DNA from: Microbacterium sp. MYb66
GTDB taxonomy: Bacteria; Actinomycetota; Actinomycetes; Actinomycetales; Microbacteriaceae
Assembly (NCBI RefSeq): GCF_002979435.1
Contig: NZ_PCOV01000009.1
Coordinates: 50,029 to 114,028 of the forward strand
Direction: 5' to 3'
DNA: 64,000 nucleotides
Shown: positions 36,214 through 45,403 of the stretch, piece after piece
Numbering within the stretch: the first letter of the stretch is position 1
Layout of the letters: the number at the start of each line of letters is the position of its first letter
Program-made: the position numbers and the translations under genes
Notes under the pieces: model-generated
Databases searched by the model: none
What the model saw: the letters and a program-made list of their open reading frames with translations, nothing else
What the model was told of the DNA's origin: nothing

Positions 36214-36618
36214 TCAGCGCACGTCACCGTCGACGTAGTACCAGGTCCGGTCCTCGCGAACGAAGCGACTGCGCTCGTGCAGGGACCCGCGCTCGGCACC
36301 CTGCCGCCAGAACGCCTCGAACTCCACGATCCCCTCGCGGTCGAAAGGACCGCCGGCAGCGCGATCGAGGATCAGCAGTCGTCGCCACTCCAGCTCCGGC
36401 TCGAAGTCGATCGTCCGCGGCCGGGTTGTCGGGTGCCAGGTGCGCAGCAGGTGTGCGGCGTCCTCGAGCACGAAGGCCGTGTAGCGGGAGCGCATCAGAC
36501 GCTCGGCCGTGGGAGCGGATACGCCTTCGAGCAGCGGTTGGCAGCAGGCGCCGAACACATCACCTGACGAGCACGGGCAGCGCGCCTCGTCTTCGATCAC
36601 GACGTCATCCTGCGCCAT
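36214..36618 (-). CDS. YchJ family SEC-C motif protein
   Basis: A 134-aa protein with the N-terminal SEC-C zinc motif CPCSSGDVFGACC and the YchJ (NTF2-like) domain: AERLMRSRYTAFVLED, LLRTWHPTTRP, IVEFEAFWR and a C-terminal RSRFVREDRTWYYVDGD. The role is unknown; the fold suggests a small-molecule or protein-binding pocket with a zinc site. The ATG is at 36618. Divergent from the aldo/keto reductase gene, with 59 bp between starts. Confidence 0.9.
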   Translation of the reverse strand: MAQDDVVIEDEARCPCSSGDVFGACCQPLLEGVSAPTAERLMRSRYTAFVLEDAAHLLRTWHPTTRPRTIDFEPELEWRRLLILDRAAGGPFDREGIVEFEAFWRQGAERGSLHERSRFVREDRTWYYVDGDVR

Positions 36619-36677
36619 CTCGCCTCTGCTGTCATCTCCTCAGCGTACGCTCGAGGAAAAGGCCAAGAAGGAGCACA

Positions 36678-37526
36678 ATGACCACTCAGCCCGTCGTCCC
36701 CTCGTTCACCGCGCACAACGGGTTCGCCCTTCCGGCGATCGGCCTCGGCACCTACGGATTGAACGGAGACGCCGGCGCGGATGCCGTCGCCGGAGGCATC
36801 GGCGCGGGCTACCGTCTCGTCGACACGGCTTTCAACTACGAGAATGAGGGTTCGGTCGGCCGCGGCGTCGCCGCCTCCGACGCAGATCGTGCGGAGATCA
36901 TCGTCACCACCAAGCTCCCCGGGCGCCACCACCCGTCCGAGAAGGCGCGCACGAGCATCGAGGAGAGCCGCTCGCGCCTCGGACTGGACGCCACCGACCT
37001 GCATCTCATCCACTGGCCGAACCCCAGCCAGGACGAATACGTCCAGGCATGGGCGGCGCTCGTCGACGCTCAGGTGCGCGGCGTCGTCCGACAGATCGGC
37101 GTGTCGAACTTCCTGCCGGAGCACCTCGAGCGGATCGAGCGCGAGACCGGCGTCCGCCCCGTCGTGAACCAGATCGAGGTGCATCCATACTTCCCTCAGG
37201 AGGAGCAGCTCGCCTACCATCGCGAGCACGGCATCCTCACCGAGGCGTGGAGCCCGCTGGGCCGCGCCCGCGAGTTGCTGGACGAGTCCGTGATCCGTGA
37301 GATCGCCGACGCGCACGGCATCACCGCGGCGCAGACCGTGCTCGCCTGGCACGTGGCTCGCGGCACCGTTTCCATCCCGAAGGCATCGTCGCTCGATCAC
37401 CAGGTCGCGAACCTGGCTGCCGCCGAGATCGTGCTCGACGACGCCGAGGTGGCGGCGATCACGGCACTCGGTCGTCCGGACGGACGCCTGTTCGGCGCAG
37501 ACCCGAGGACCCACGAGGAGTCCTGA
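36678..37526 (+). CDS. aldo/keto reductase
   Basis: A 282-aa NADPH-dependent oxidoreductase of the 2,5-diketo-gluconate reductase-like type. The catalytic tetrad is visible: D and Y in DTAFNYENE, K in VTTKLPG, H in LIHWPNP. NADP-binding QIGVSNF and IPKASS are present. AAGAAGGAG precedes the ATG at 36678. The substrate is unknown. Convergent with the MmyB-type regulator, 13 bp apart. Confidence 0.93.
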   Translation: MTTQPVVPSFTAHNGFALPAIGLGTYGLNGDAGADAVAGGIGAGYRLVDTAFNYENEGSVGRGVAASDADRAEIIVTTKLPGRHHPSEKARTSIEESRSRLGLDATDLHLIHWPNPSQDEYVQAWAALVDAQVRGVVRQIGVSNFLPEHLERIERETGVRPVVNQIEVHPYFPQEEQLAYHREHGILTEAWSPLGRARELLDESVIREIADAHGITAAQTVLAWHVARGTVSIPKASSLDHQVANLAAAEIVLDDAEVAAITALGRPDGRLFGADPRTHEES

Positions 37527-37539
37527 CGCCCCCGAGCCG

Positions 37540-38376
37540 TCAGACGTTCTGCGTTCCCAGCACCCGGAGGAACTCGAGCTTGCTCGCCGCGTCGCTTCCC
37601 GGCGCAGCGGTCAAGACGATCAGCGCCTGCGATTCGTCCTCGGTGAACAGCGCCTGGCAGTCGACCTCGATCTCGCCGAGCTCAGGATGCACCATCACCT
37701 TGTGCTGCTCGAACCGACGACTCACCTCGTGCGCGGCCCAGAGCCGGCGGAACTCGGAACTGCGGACCGAGAGCTCGGTGACGATCTCCCCCGCCCGCGA
37801 TCGGGCGCCCATCACTCCGTGCGCGGCACGAAGAGAAGCCACGAGCGCACGACTCTGTCGAGCATGATCGATCTCCCGATATCTCCGCCGCTCGATCTCC
37901 GGATACGCGAACCAGCGGTAGATGCCGCTCCGCTCGAGACCGGTGAGGCCGCTCGCATCGCCGATGAGCGCGCGAGCGGCGTCATTCTGCACGAGGACCT
38001 CGTCGAGCACCGAGACGACGAACGCCGGGGTGTCGTGCAGCCGGTCGAGGACGCGCAGGATGCCCGGTCGCACGTAGTCGGCGACGTGAGCCCGGTCGGG
38101 AGCGCTGTGCCCGCAGAGCCGGAAGAGGTAGTCGCGCTCGTCCTCGGTGAGACGCAGCGCGCGGGCAAGAGCGGCGAGGATCTGCACGCTCGGTTGCGGC
38201 CCCCGGCGCTGTTCGAGACGCGTGTAGTAGTCGGTCGACATCGTCGCCAGGTGTGCCACCTCCTCGCGGCGCAGGCCGGCGGTGCGACGCCGCGGTCCCG
38301 TCGAGAGTCCGACGTCGGCCGGCGTCAGCGCCTCACGCCGACGGAGGAGGAATTCGGCCAGTGCTTCGCGATCCAC
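37540..38376 (-). CDS. XRE-family regulator with MmyB-like ligand-binding domain
   Basis: A 278-aa regulator. The N-terminal helix-turn-helix (about residues 10-90) contains RRRTAGLRREEVAHLATMSTDYYTRLE-type sequence, followed by the MmyB-like ligand-binding domain (about 100-275) with DEVLVQNDAARALIG, GIYRWFAYPEI and a C-terminal GSDAASKLEFLRVLG. Members of this group bind fatty-acid-like ligands and are usually divergent from an oxidoreductase gene they control, here the SDR at 38477. The GTG start is at 38376; the longer frame to 38880 is antisense to the SDR. Confidence 0.88.
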   Translation of the reverse strand: MDREALAEFLLRRREALTPADVGLSTGPRRRTAGLRREEVAHLATMSTDYYTRLEQRRGPQPSVQILAALARALRLTEDERDYLFRLCGHSAPDRAHVADYVRPGILRVLDRLHDTPAFVVSVLDEVLVQNDAARALIGDASGLTGLERSGIYRWFAYPEIERRRYREIDHARQSRALVASLRAAHGVMGARSRAGEIVTELSVRSSEFRRLWAAHEVSRRFEQHKVMVHPELGEIEVDCQALFTEDESQALIVLTAAPGSDAASKLEFLRVLGTQNV

Positions 38377-38476
38377 CCCTGAAGTATCCCCCGGCACCGG
38401 CGCCCGATCCAGGGATCCGCGATCCCTGGATGACCGCTCTCTGGAGCGATCCGCCCGTCCCGCCGAGGCTGGAGAC

Positions 38477-39241
38477 ATGAACATCAGCGGAAACACCATC
38501 TTCGTCCCCGGCGCGACCAGCGGCATCGGTCTCGCCCTCGCTCTGCGGTTGCACGACCGCGGCAACACGGTGATCGTGGGCGGGCGTCGGGAGGACCGCC
38601 TCGCGGCGATCGCCGCGGAGCATCCCGGCATCCACACCGTCCGCATCGACACGGCGGATGAGAGCAGCATCGACAGAGCCGCCCGCGCCGTGATCACCGC
38701 ACACCCGGGGCTGAACGTGCTCATCACGATGGCCGGTGTCATGCGCGCCGAGGACTGGACGACGCCTGACGGTTTCCTGTCGACGGCCGAGGAGACCGTC
38801 ACGACGAACATCCTCGGTCCGATCCGGCTCGTCGCCGCGTTCATCGAGCACCTGCGCGCGCAGCCGGATGCCACCATCATGACGGTCTCGTCCGGGCTCG
38901 CGTTCGCTCCGCTGCGGGTGACGCCGACCTACAACGCCAGCAAGGCCGCGATCCACATGCTCAGCGAGTCGCTGCGGCTGCAGCTCGCCGGGACGAGCGT
39001 GTCGGTGCTCGAGCTCGAACCGCCGGCCGTCCGCACGCCGCTCATGCCGGGGCACGAGGACAACGAGGCAGCCATGCCTCTGGACGAGTTCATCGACGAG
39101 GTCATGGAGCTGCTGGAGAATCGGCCGGATGCCACGGAAGTGCAGGTCGAGCGCGTGAAGTTCCTCCGATACGGCGAAGCCCGCGGCGACTACGACCAGG
39201 TCGTCGCCACCTTGAATCGGACGGATCCCCACGGACGCTGA
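38477..39241 (+). CDS. SDR family oxidoreductase
   Basis: A 254-aa short-chain dehydrogenase of the DltE-like type. Cofactor loop VPGATSGIGLALAL, then N-x-x-x-G-like MAGVMRA, catalytic Ser in TVSSGLAFAPL, Y-x3-K in PTYNASKAAIHM, and a C-terminal PPAVRTPLMPG. Length and motifs are complete. GGAG precedes the ATG at 38477 by 3 nt. The substrate is unknown; divergent from the MmyB-type regulator with 100 bp between starts, so it is probably its target. Confidence 0.9.
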   Translation: MNISGNTIFVPGATSGIGLALALRLHDRGNTVIVGGRREDRLAAIAAEHPGIHTVRIDTADESSIDRAARAVITAHPGLNVLITMAGVMRAEDWTTPDGFLSTAEETVTTNILGPIRLVAAFIEHLRAQPDATIMTVSSGLAFAPLRVTPTYNASKAAIHMLSESLRLQLAGTSVSVLELEPPAVRTPLMPGHEDNEAAMPLDEFIDEVMELLENRPDATEVQVERVKFLRYGEARGDYDQVVATLNRTDPHGR

Positions 39242-39246
39242 ACGGA

Positions 39247-39279
39247 GACGGGACGTCGGCACGACGCCGACGTCCCGTC
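39247..39279. terminator. bidirectional terminator between SDR and ldh
   Basis: 14-bp perfect arms 39247-39260 and 39266-39279 with a 5-nt loop (acgac). The right arm reaches into the ldh stop codon. It serves convergent genes. Confidence 0.8.
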
Positions 39280-40231
39280 AATCGCGCAGCGAAGCAGCCG
39301 CGGCCGTGAGCGCGTCGGCGGACTGACGAAGGAGCGCCAGCTCGTGCTCCGAGAACGAGGTGTTCCTGATCGGGACCGCGCCGGCCGCGCTCACGATCGA
39401 CGGCACGGAGAGAGCGACACCGTCGAGTCCGTGGAAGTCGCGCAGCACCGTGCTCACCGGCATCACCGCGTGCTCGTCGCGGAGGATCGCTTCCACGATG
39501 CGCGCGCTGGACAGGCCGATCGCATAGTTGGTCGCGCCCTTCCCCTGGATCACCTTGTAGGCGGCATCTCGCACGTCGACGGCGATCTCGTGCAACTCGT
39601 CGAGAGTGAATCGCGGATGCCCCGGCGTCTCCCACTCCAGGATCGGCACCGTGCCGATGGTCGCGCGCGACCAGAGGGGGAACTCGGTGTCGCCGTGCTC
39701 TCCGATGATGTGGGCGTGCACACTCGCCGTCGAGACGCCGGCGCGCTCACCCAGCTTCCACCGCAGCCGCGAGGTGTCGAGAACCGTTCCCGAGGCGAAG
39801 ATCCGCTCCGGCGGCAGACCCGTCTCCTCCTGCGCGATGACCGTGAGCACATCGCAGGGATTCGTGACGATCACGTAGATCGCGTTCGGGGCGACCTGGA
39901 GCAGGTCGGGCATCATGCGACGGATGATCCCCGCGTTGACCTCGGCGAGCTCGATGCGGGTCTGCCCGGGGTTCTGCTTCGCGCCGGCGGTGATCACCAC
40001 GACGTGCGACCCGGCGGCCACCGAGATGTCGCTGCCGCCGATGATGTCGCTCGAACCCGTGAACTGCGTGCCGTGGGCGAGGTCGAGCACCTCGGCCTCC
40101 ACCTTCGCGGTCGCGATGTCGTAGAGCGCCACGTGACGGGCGGACCCTCGGATCAGCGCCGCGTATGCAACGCTCGATCCCACGCTTCCCGCACCGACGA
40201 CCGTGAGTTTCGAGTTCTCGATGATCTCCAT
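39278..40231 (-). CDS. ldh: L-lactate dehydrogenase
   Basis: A 317-aa NAD-dependent enzyme interconverting pyruvate and L-lactate. NAD loop VVGAGSVGSSVAYA, substrate loop residue in NPGQTRIELAEVN, VTNPCDVLT, catalytic His in GEHGDTEFPLWS, and the LDH-typical length. A malate dehydrogenase would normally have Arg where AGAKQNPGQ stands, and Q there supports lactate as substrate. The start is the ATG at 40231; a longer in-frame start at 40285 is unlikely. Separate transcript, with a terminator at its 3' end. Confidence 0.93.
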   Translation of the reverse strand: MEIIENSKLTVVGAGSVGSSVAYAALIRGSARHVALYDIATAKVEAEVLDLAHGTQFTGSSDIIGGSDISVAAGSHVVVITAGAKQNPGQTRIELAEVNAGIIRRMMPDLLQVAPNAIYVIVTNPCDVLTVIAQEETGLPPERIFASGTVLDTSRLRWKLGERAGVSTASVHAHIIGEHGDTEFPLWSRATIGTVPILEWETPGHPRFTLDELHEIAVDVRDAAYKVIQGKGATNYAIGLSSARIVEAILRDEHAVMPVSTVLRDFHGLDGVALSVPSIVSAAGAVPIRNTSFSEHELALLRQSADALTAAAASLRD

Positions 40232-40305
40232 GCGCTCAGTCTTGCAGTGGCGGGGCTCGATCAGGGAGGAGTCTCGCCGGATCAATCTCGCTCACCGCAG
40301 AGCTG

Positions 40306-41193
40306 TCACAGTGCGGCGGCGACCGCCTGCGCCGCGGTCTCCTGCATGAAGCGGAATCCGGAGCGCTCCAGCACCTGCGGCCGCACGTCGGCGTCGGGCA
40401 GTAGCAGCGACTCGGCCGCGTCACCGAGTGCGAGGCGCAGCGCCCAAGCCGGTGCAGGAAGCCAGAAGGGACGGTGCATCCGGCTCGCGAGGGCGCGGCC
40501 GATGTCGTTCGCGGAGGCCGGAGTGGGACCGGTGAGGTTGACGGGACCGGTGATCTTGCTGTCCAGGATGTGGCGAACGGCCCGCACCTCGTCGTCGAGG
40601 GAGATCCACGGCCAGATCTGAGTGCCGCCGCCGAGGGGCCCGGAGACGCCGAAGCGGGTCAGCTGGATGAGCGGCTTGAGCACTCCGCGGCGGTGGATGA
40701 CAGGGGCGGTGCGGAGCAACACGACCCGCGTGTGATCTTCGGCCTGCCGCGCCTCGGCCTCCCAGCGCGCGCTGAGGTCGGCAAGGAATGTCTGACCGGC
40801 GGCGGAGTCCTCCGTGAGGATCTCCCCGGGCACCGAGCCGTAGTAGCCCACGGCGGATGCTGAGACGAGTGCGGGAGCGTCGGAGCGCAGCGCGCGCAGG
40901 GCGGTCGTGATCGTGCGGGTCGCCTGCAAGCGGGAGTCGACCAGCTCCCGGCGATACCGGCGAGTCCAGGGCAGCCGTCCCACGCTGGCTCCGCCCAGAG
41001 CGACGACGGCATCCGCACCTGAGAGCACCTCGGGGTCGAGTGGGCTCTCCCCCGGTTCCCACTGCGCCTCATCGTCGGATCGCGGGGCACGGCGGACGAG
41101 TGCGGTCACCTCGACGCCGTCGGCGCGGAGCGATGAGGCGAGGGCCGATCCGATCAGTCCCGATGCCCCGCTGACGACGATGCGTCGCGCCAT
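40306..41193 (-). CDS. TIGR01777 family NAD-dependent epimerase/oxidoreductase
   Basis: A 295-aa extended SDR of the TIGR01777 (YfcH-like) family, biochemical role unknown. NAD loop VSGASGLIGSALA at the N-terminus, VVALGGASVG, the family-typical SASAVGYYG, LRTAPVIHRRGVLKPL, and WISLDDEVRAV in the middle. The C-terminal RPFWLPAPAWALRLALGD and ERSGFRFM are also characteristic. The ATG is at 41193. Alone on its transcript. Confidence 0.92.
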   Translation of the reverse strand: MARRIVVSGASGLIGSALASSLRADGVEVTALVRRAPRSDDEAQWEPGESPLDPEVLSGADAVVALGGASVGRLPWTRRYRRELVDSRLQATRTITTALRALRSDAPALVSASAVGYYGSVPGEILTEDSAAGQTFLADLSARWEAEARQAEDHTRVVLLRTAPVIHRRGVLKPLIQLTRFGVSGPLGGGTQIWPWISLDDEVRAVRHILDSKITGPVNLTGPTPASANDIGRALASRMHRPFWLPAPAWALRLALGDAAESLLLPDADVRPQVLERSGFRFMQETAAQAVAAAL

Positions 41194-41277
41194 GTGTGAA
41201 AGCTCCCCGTCCCTCGATCATCGAGTCGTGTCGTGCGGTCCAGCGTACGCGCCACTGCGGCAACCGGACGGTCCTCT

Positions 41278-41835
41278 TCAGACCGCGCGTCGGTAGTGCA
41301 TCGCGACCGCACCCATGCGGAGCGGTGTCGCCGAGACGAGTTCGAGTCGTCGCGTGCCGGGCAGCCCTCCCTGGTAGAGCGTCGGACCGTGACCGGCGAT
41401 CCTGGGGTGGACGAGGAACTGATACTCATCGATCAGGTCCAGCCGGTCCAACTCCGTCGCGAGCATGCCACTTCCGAGGAGAACCCCGTCGGGGGTCGCG
41501 TCCTTGAGCTTCTGCACGCTCGTGCGCAGGTCACCGTCGATGCGATGGGTGTGGGACCACGGGAAGTCGTCTCGCGTGGAGGACACCACGTACTTCGGCT
41601 TGGCATCCAGCTTCACGGCCCACTCGCGCAGCGCGGGCGGAGCCTCCACGTCACCGCGGGCGACTGCCGGCCAGTAGCTCTCCATCATCTCGTAGGTGGT
41701 GCGGCCCCAGAGCATCGCACCGGATTCGTCCAGGAGGCGAGTGAAGAAGGCGTGGGTCTCGTCGTCGGCCGCGCCCTCCTGATGGTCGACGCAGCCGTCG
41801 AGCGTGACGTTGATGCTGAAGGTCAGTATTCCCAT
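41278..41835 (-). CDS. dihydrofolate reductase family protein (RibD C-terminal type)
   Basis: A 185-aa single-domain reductase of the RibD_C/YwjB type. N-terminal TFSINVTLDGCVDH, LWGRTTYEMMESYWP, a KYVVSST strand and LGSGMLATELDRLDLIDEY near the middle, then the family-typical HPRIAGHGPTLYQG. Such proteins bind NADPH; the natural substrate is usually unknown. The ATG is at 41835. Divergent from the small membrane protein, with 93 bp between starts. Confidence 0.9.
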   Translation of the reverse strand: MGILTFSINVTLDGCVDHQEGAADDETHAFFTRLLDESGAMLWGRTTYEMMESYWPAVARGDVEAPPALREWAVKLDAKPKYVVSSTRDDFPWSHTHRIDGDLRTSVQKLKDATPDGVLLGSGMLATELDRLDLIDEYQFLVHPRIAGHGPTLYQGGLPGTRRLELVSATPLRMGAVAMHYRRAV

Positions 41836-41928
41836 GCGGGGAGCCTAGATCCGCGACGCGACCGCCGCCAGAAGGCCGGCGGCTCGCACGGTCACGCCTC
41901 ACGCCCCACGCCCGATAGTCTCGCGAGC

Positions 41929-42372
41929 ATGGGTTTCTCGGTGCTCGGGCTCGCTCTGAGCCTCGCCATCTTCGCGCCGAATCTGCTGCTTCTGTGGTTC
42001 CCGCCTCGGCCGCCGATCGAGGGCGGCGAGGTGCCGAGGGTCCTCGAGATTCTGGAGCGATCAGGGCAGGCACTCTGCGTCACGGTTCCAGCGATCACCG
42101 TGGGTGCTTTCGTGCTCTGGTGGGGGGTGCTCCCGGTGGGCATCTTCGTCATCGCGTACTGGGCCCTGTGGCTGCGCTACATCGTGTCTGGCAGACAGCG
42201 GGCGTCGCTCTTCGCACCGGTCCTCCGGATTCCCGTGCCGATGGCGCTGCTGCCGGTCGCCGCGTTCCTTTCCGGTTCGGCATGGCTGCAGAATCCGTGG
42301 ATCGCGATCGCGGCGGCGGTACTCGCCGCCGGGCACATCCCGAGTTCGCTGATCACGGCGAGATCCCGATAG
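41929..42372 (+). CDS. hypothetical membrane protein
   Basis: A 147-aa protein with four predicted helices: FSVLGLALSLAIFAPNLLLL, CVTVPAITVGAFVLWWG with PVGIFVIAYWALWL, VPMALLPVAAFL, and IAIAAAVLAAGHIP at the C-terminus. I do not recognise the family beyond small Microbacteriaceae membrane proteins. The ATG at 41929 has GCGAG upstream, a weak site. The C-terminus is a short basic tail. Next to the tRNA-Val gene. Confidence 0.75.
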   Translation: MGFSVLGLALSLAIFAPNLLLLWFPPRPPIEGGEVPRVLEILERSGQALCVTVPAITVGAFVLWWGVLPVGIFVIAYWALWLRYIVSGRQRASLFAPVLRIPVPMALLPVAAFLSGSAWLQNPWIAIAAAVLAAGHIPSSLITARSR

Positions 42373-42442
42373 TCCAGGAGGGCGGCGTTGCGCGAGGGAG
42401 TGCTGAAGCGGGATCCGTCGGGCCAGACTCAACTTTTTCCGG

Positions 42443-42515
42443 TGGGCCCTGCCGGGATCGAACCGACGACATCCACGGTGTAAACGTGGCGCTCTACCAG
42501 CTGAGCTAAAGGCCC
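42443..42515 (-). tRNA. tRNA-Val (anticodon UAC)
   Basis: A 73-nt cloverleaf on the minus strand. The acceptor stem GGGCCTT pairs with AGGGCCC with one G-U pair; the T arm is GTCGG-TTCGATC-CCGGC; the anticodon loop TTTACAC has anticodon TAC at 42482-42480. The CCA end is not encoded; the discriminator A is followed by CCG. Confidence 0.96.
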
Positions 42516-42525
42516 TGGTGCTCTC

Positions 42526-42531
42526 AGTGTA
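42526..42531 (-). promoter_or_regulatory. -10-like element of tRNA-Val
   Basis: TACACT read on the minus strand, 11 nt before the tRNA 5' end. No clear -35 element is visible. Confidence 0.3.
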
Positions 42532-42669
42532 TCGGGCGGCCGATGCGCACCCGTGTCGTAGAAGAGGGATAGGCTGATGGCGGCGCGCGTTGTGCACAGC
42601 TGACAAGGCTGCCCGTGTCGCTTCCCGTTTCCTTGGCATGACCTGCCAGCTTGACGAAAGGTTCGCCCC

Positions 42670-45396
42670 GTGACCGTGCACGACCAGGATCCTTACTCCC
42701 AGGGCCCCCTCGACAGCGATCCGGAAGAGACCGGTGAGTGGCAGCAGTCCCTCGACGAGCTGGTGGATGCCAAGGGCCACGGCCGCGGCCGCGAGATCAT
42801 GCTCAGCCTGCTCAAGCGCTCGAAGGAGCTGCACCTGGGCGTGCCGATGGTCCCGACGACGGACTACATCAACACCATCGCGCCGGAGAACGAGCCCGAG
42901 TTCCCTGGCGACGAAGAGGTCGAGCGCCGCTACCGCGCCTGGATCCGATGGAACGCCGCGATCACGGTGCACCGCGCACAGCGGCCCGGCATCGGCGTCG
43001 GCGGTCACATCTCGACCTATGCCTCTTCGGCGGCTCTCTATGAGGTCGGCTTCAACCACTTCTTCAAGGGTGCGGACAACCCCGGTGGTGCCGACCAGAT
43101 CTTCATCCAGGGCCATGCCTCGCCCGGTACCTACGCCCGGTCGTACCTCGAAGGACGCCTGAGCGAGGACCAGCTCGACGGATTCCGCCAGGAGAAGTCG
43201 CACGCCCCGAACGGCATCCCGTCGTACCCGCACCCGCGTCTGATGCCGGAGTACTGGCAGTTCCCGACCGTCTCCATGGGGCTCGGTCCGATCAACGCCA
43301 TCTATCAGGCGATGTCGAACAAGTACCTCGAGAACCGAGGCATCAAGGACACGTCGCAGTCGCACGTCTGGGCATTCCTCGGCGACGGCGAGATGGACGA
43401 GGTCGAGAGCCGCGGCCAGCTGCAGGTCGCAGCCAACGAGGGCCTCGACAACCTCACGTTCATCGTCAACTGCAACCTGCAGCGCCTCGACGGACCCGTG
43501 CGCGGCAACGGCAAGATCATCCAGGAGCTCGAGTCGTTCTTCCGCGGCGCCGGCTGGAACGTCATCAAGGTCGTCTGGGGTCGCGAATGGGACGACCTGC
43601 TCGCCCGCGACACCGAGGGTGCGCTGCTCAACCTGATGAACGTCACCCCTGACGGTGACTACCAGACGTACAAGGCGGAGTCCGGCGCATACGTCCGCGA
43701 GCACTTCTTCGGACGCGACGAGCGCGCGGCCGCACTCGTCGAGGACTACTCCGACGACGACATCTGGAACCTCAAGCGCGGTGGCCACGACTACCGCAAG
43801 GTCTACGCCGCGTTCAAGGCAGCGACCGAGCACAAGGGCAAGCCCACCGTCATCCTCGCGAAGACCGTCAAGGGCTACGGCCTCGGTCCGCACTTCGAGG
43901 GCCGCAACGCGACCCACCAGATGAAGAAGATGACGCTGGACAACCTCAAGACGTTCCGCGACGCGATGCACATCCCGATCACGGATGCGCAGCTCGAGGA
44001 GAACCCGTACCTGCCCCCGTACTACAACCCGGGCCCCCAGGACGAGACGATCCAGTACATGCTCGAGCGTCGCCAGGCTCTCGGCGGCTACCTGCCGGAG
44101 CGCCGCTCCACTCACGTCGGACTGTCGCTCCCGGACGACTCGGCGTACGCCCTGCCCAAGAAGGGCTCCGGCACGCAGGAGATCGCCACGACCATGGCGT
44201 TCGTCCGTCTGCTGAAGGACCTGCTGCGCTCGAAGGACTTCGGCCACCGCATCGTCCCGATCATCCCGGACGAGGCGCGTACGTTCGGAATGGACGCCTA
44301 CTTCCCGTCGGCGAAGATCTACAACCCGAACGGCCAGCACTACACGTCCGTCGACCGCGAGCTCCTCCTCGCCTACAAGGAGAGCCCGCAGGGCCAGATC
44401 GTGCACGTCGGCATCAACGAGGCAGGCGCGCTGGCGGCATTCACCGCGGCCGGCACCTCCTACGCCACGCACGGCGAGCCGCTGATCCCGATCTACCTCT
44501 TCTACTCGATGTTCGGATTCCAGCGCACGGGCGACGCCCAGTGGGCGGCGGGCGACCAGATGGCCCGCGGGTTCATCATGGGCGCGACGGCAGGTCGCAC
44601 CACCCTCACGGGTGAGGGCCTGCAGCACGCCGACGGTCACTCGCACCTGCTCGCCGCCACCAACCCGGCGACGGTCTCGTACGACCCGGCCTACGGCTAC
44701 GAGATCGCGCACATCATGCGCTCCGGTCTCGAGCGCATGTACGGCGGCGAACACGAAGACCCGAACGTCATGTACTACATCACGCTCTACAACGAGCCGA
44801 TGGTGATGCCGGCGGAGCCGGAGAACGCGGACGTCGACGGCATCGTGCGCGGCATCCACCGCGTCTCGGTCGGCGAGGGCGAGGGCCACCGTGCCCAGCT
44901 CTTCGCGTCGGGCGTCGGACTCCCCTGGGCCCTCGAGGCGCAGCAGCTGCTGAAGAACGACTGGGGCGTGATCGCCGACGTCTGGTCGGTCACCTCCTGG
45001 ACCGAGCTGCGCCGCGACGGTCTCGCCGCCGACGAGCACAACTTCCTGCACCCGGAGGAAGAGCCCCGCACCGCGTACCTCACCCAGAAGCTGCAGGGTG
45101 CTGAAGGCCCCGTCGTCGCCGTGAGCGACTTCATGCACGCCGTGCAGGACCAGATCCGTCCGTGGGTTCCGAACCGCTTCGCGACGCTCGGTGCCGACGG
45201 CTTCGGCTTCTCGGACACCCGGGCCGCAGCGCGTCGCTTCTTCAAGATCGACGGACCCTCGATCGTCGTCCGCACTCTGCAGTCGCTCGCCGAGGACGGG
45301 GTCGTCGACCGTTCTCTCGCCGCGCAGGCCATCCAGAAGTACAGCCTGCACGATGTGAACGCCGGAACCAGCGGCAACGCGGGCGGCGAAAGCTGA
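42670..45396 (+). CDS. aceE: pyruvate dehydrogenase E1 component, homodimeric
   Basis: A 908-aa thiamine-diphosphate enzyme that decarboxylates pyruvate and acetylates the lipoyl groups of E2. It has the single-chain AceE architecture: [21 protein letters not shown] early, the TPP/Mg motif GDGEMDE with [16 protein letters not shown], and the central and C-terminal pyrimidine-binding and transketolase-C parts ([21 protein letters not shown]). GTG start at 42670 with GAAAGG upstream. In this window its partners would be the E2 at 12907 and lpdA. The next gene, a FasR-like regulator, starts 7 bp after its stop. Confidence 0.97.
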   Translation: MTVHDQDPYSQGPLDSDPEETGEWQQSLDELVDAKGHGRGREIMLSLLKRSKELHLGVPMVPTTDYINTIAPENEPEFPGDEEVERRYRAWIRWNAAITVHRAQRPGIGVGGHISTYASSAALYEVGFNHFFKGADNPGGADQIFIQGHASPGTYARSYLEGRLSEDQLDGFRQEKSHAPNGIPSYPHPRLMPEYWQFPTVSMGLGPINAIYQAMSNKYLENRGIKDTSQSHVWAFLGDGEMDEVESRGQLQVAANEGLDNLTFIVNCNLQRLDGPVRGNGKIIQELESFFRGAGWNVIKVVWGREWDDLLARDTEGALLNLMNVTPDGDYQTYKAESGAYVREHFFGRDERAAALVEDYSDDDIWNLKRGGHDYRKVYAAFKAATEHKGKPTVILAKTVKGYGLGPHFEGRNATHQMKKMTLDNLKTFRDAMHIPITDAQLEENPYLPPYYNPGPQDETIQYMLERRQALGGYLPERRSTHVGLSLPDDSAYALPKKGSGTQEIATTMAFVRLLKDLLRSKDFGHRIVPIIPDEARTFGMDAYFPSAKIYNPNGQHYTSVDRELLLAYKESPQGQIVHVGINEAGALAAFTAAGTSYATHGEPLIPIYLFYSMFGFQRTGDAQWAAGDQMARGFIMGATAGRTTLTGEGLQHADGHSHLLAATNPATVSYDPAYGYEIAHIMRSGLERMYGGEHEDPNVMYYITLYNEPMVMPAEPENADVDGIVRGIHRVSVGEGEGHRAQLFASGVGLPWALEAQQLLKNDWGVIADVWSVTSWTELRRDGLAADEHNFLHPEEEPRTAYLTQKLQGAEGPVVAVSDFMHAVQDQIRPWVPNRFATLGADGFGFSDTRAAARRFFKIDGPSIVVRTLQSLAEDGVVDRSLAAQAIQKYSLHDVNAGTSGNAGGES

Positions 45397-45403
45397 GCCC
45401 TCG

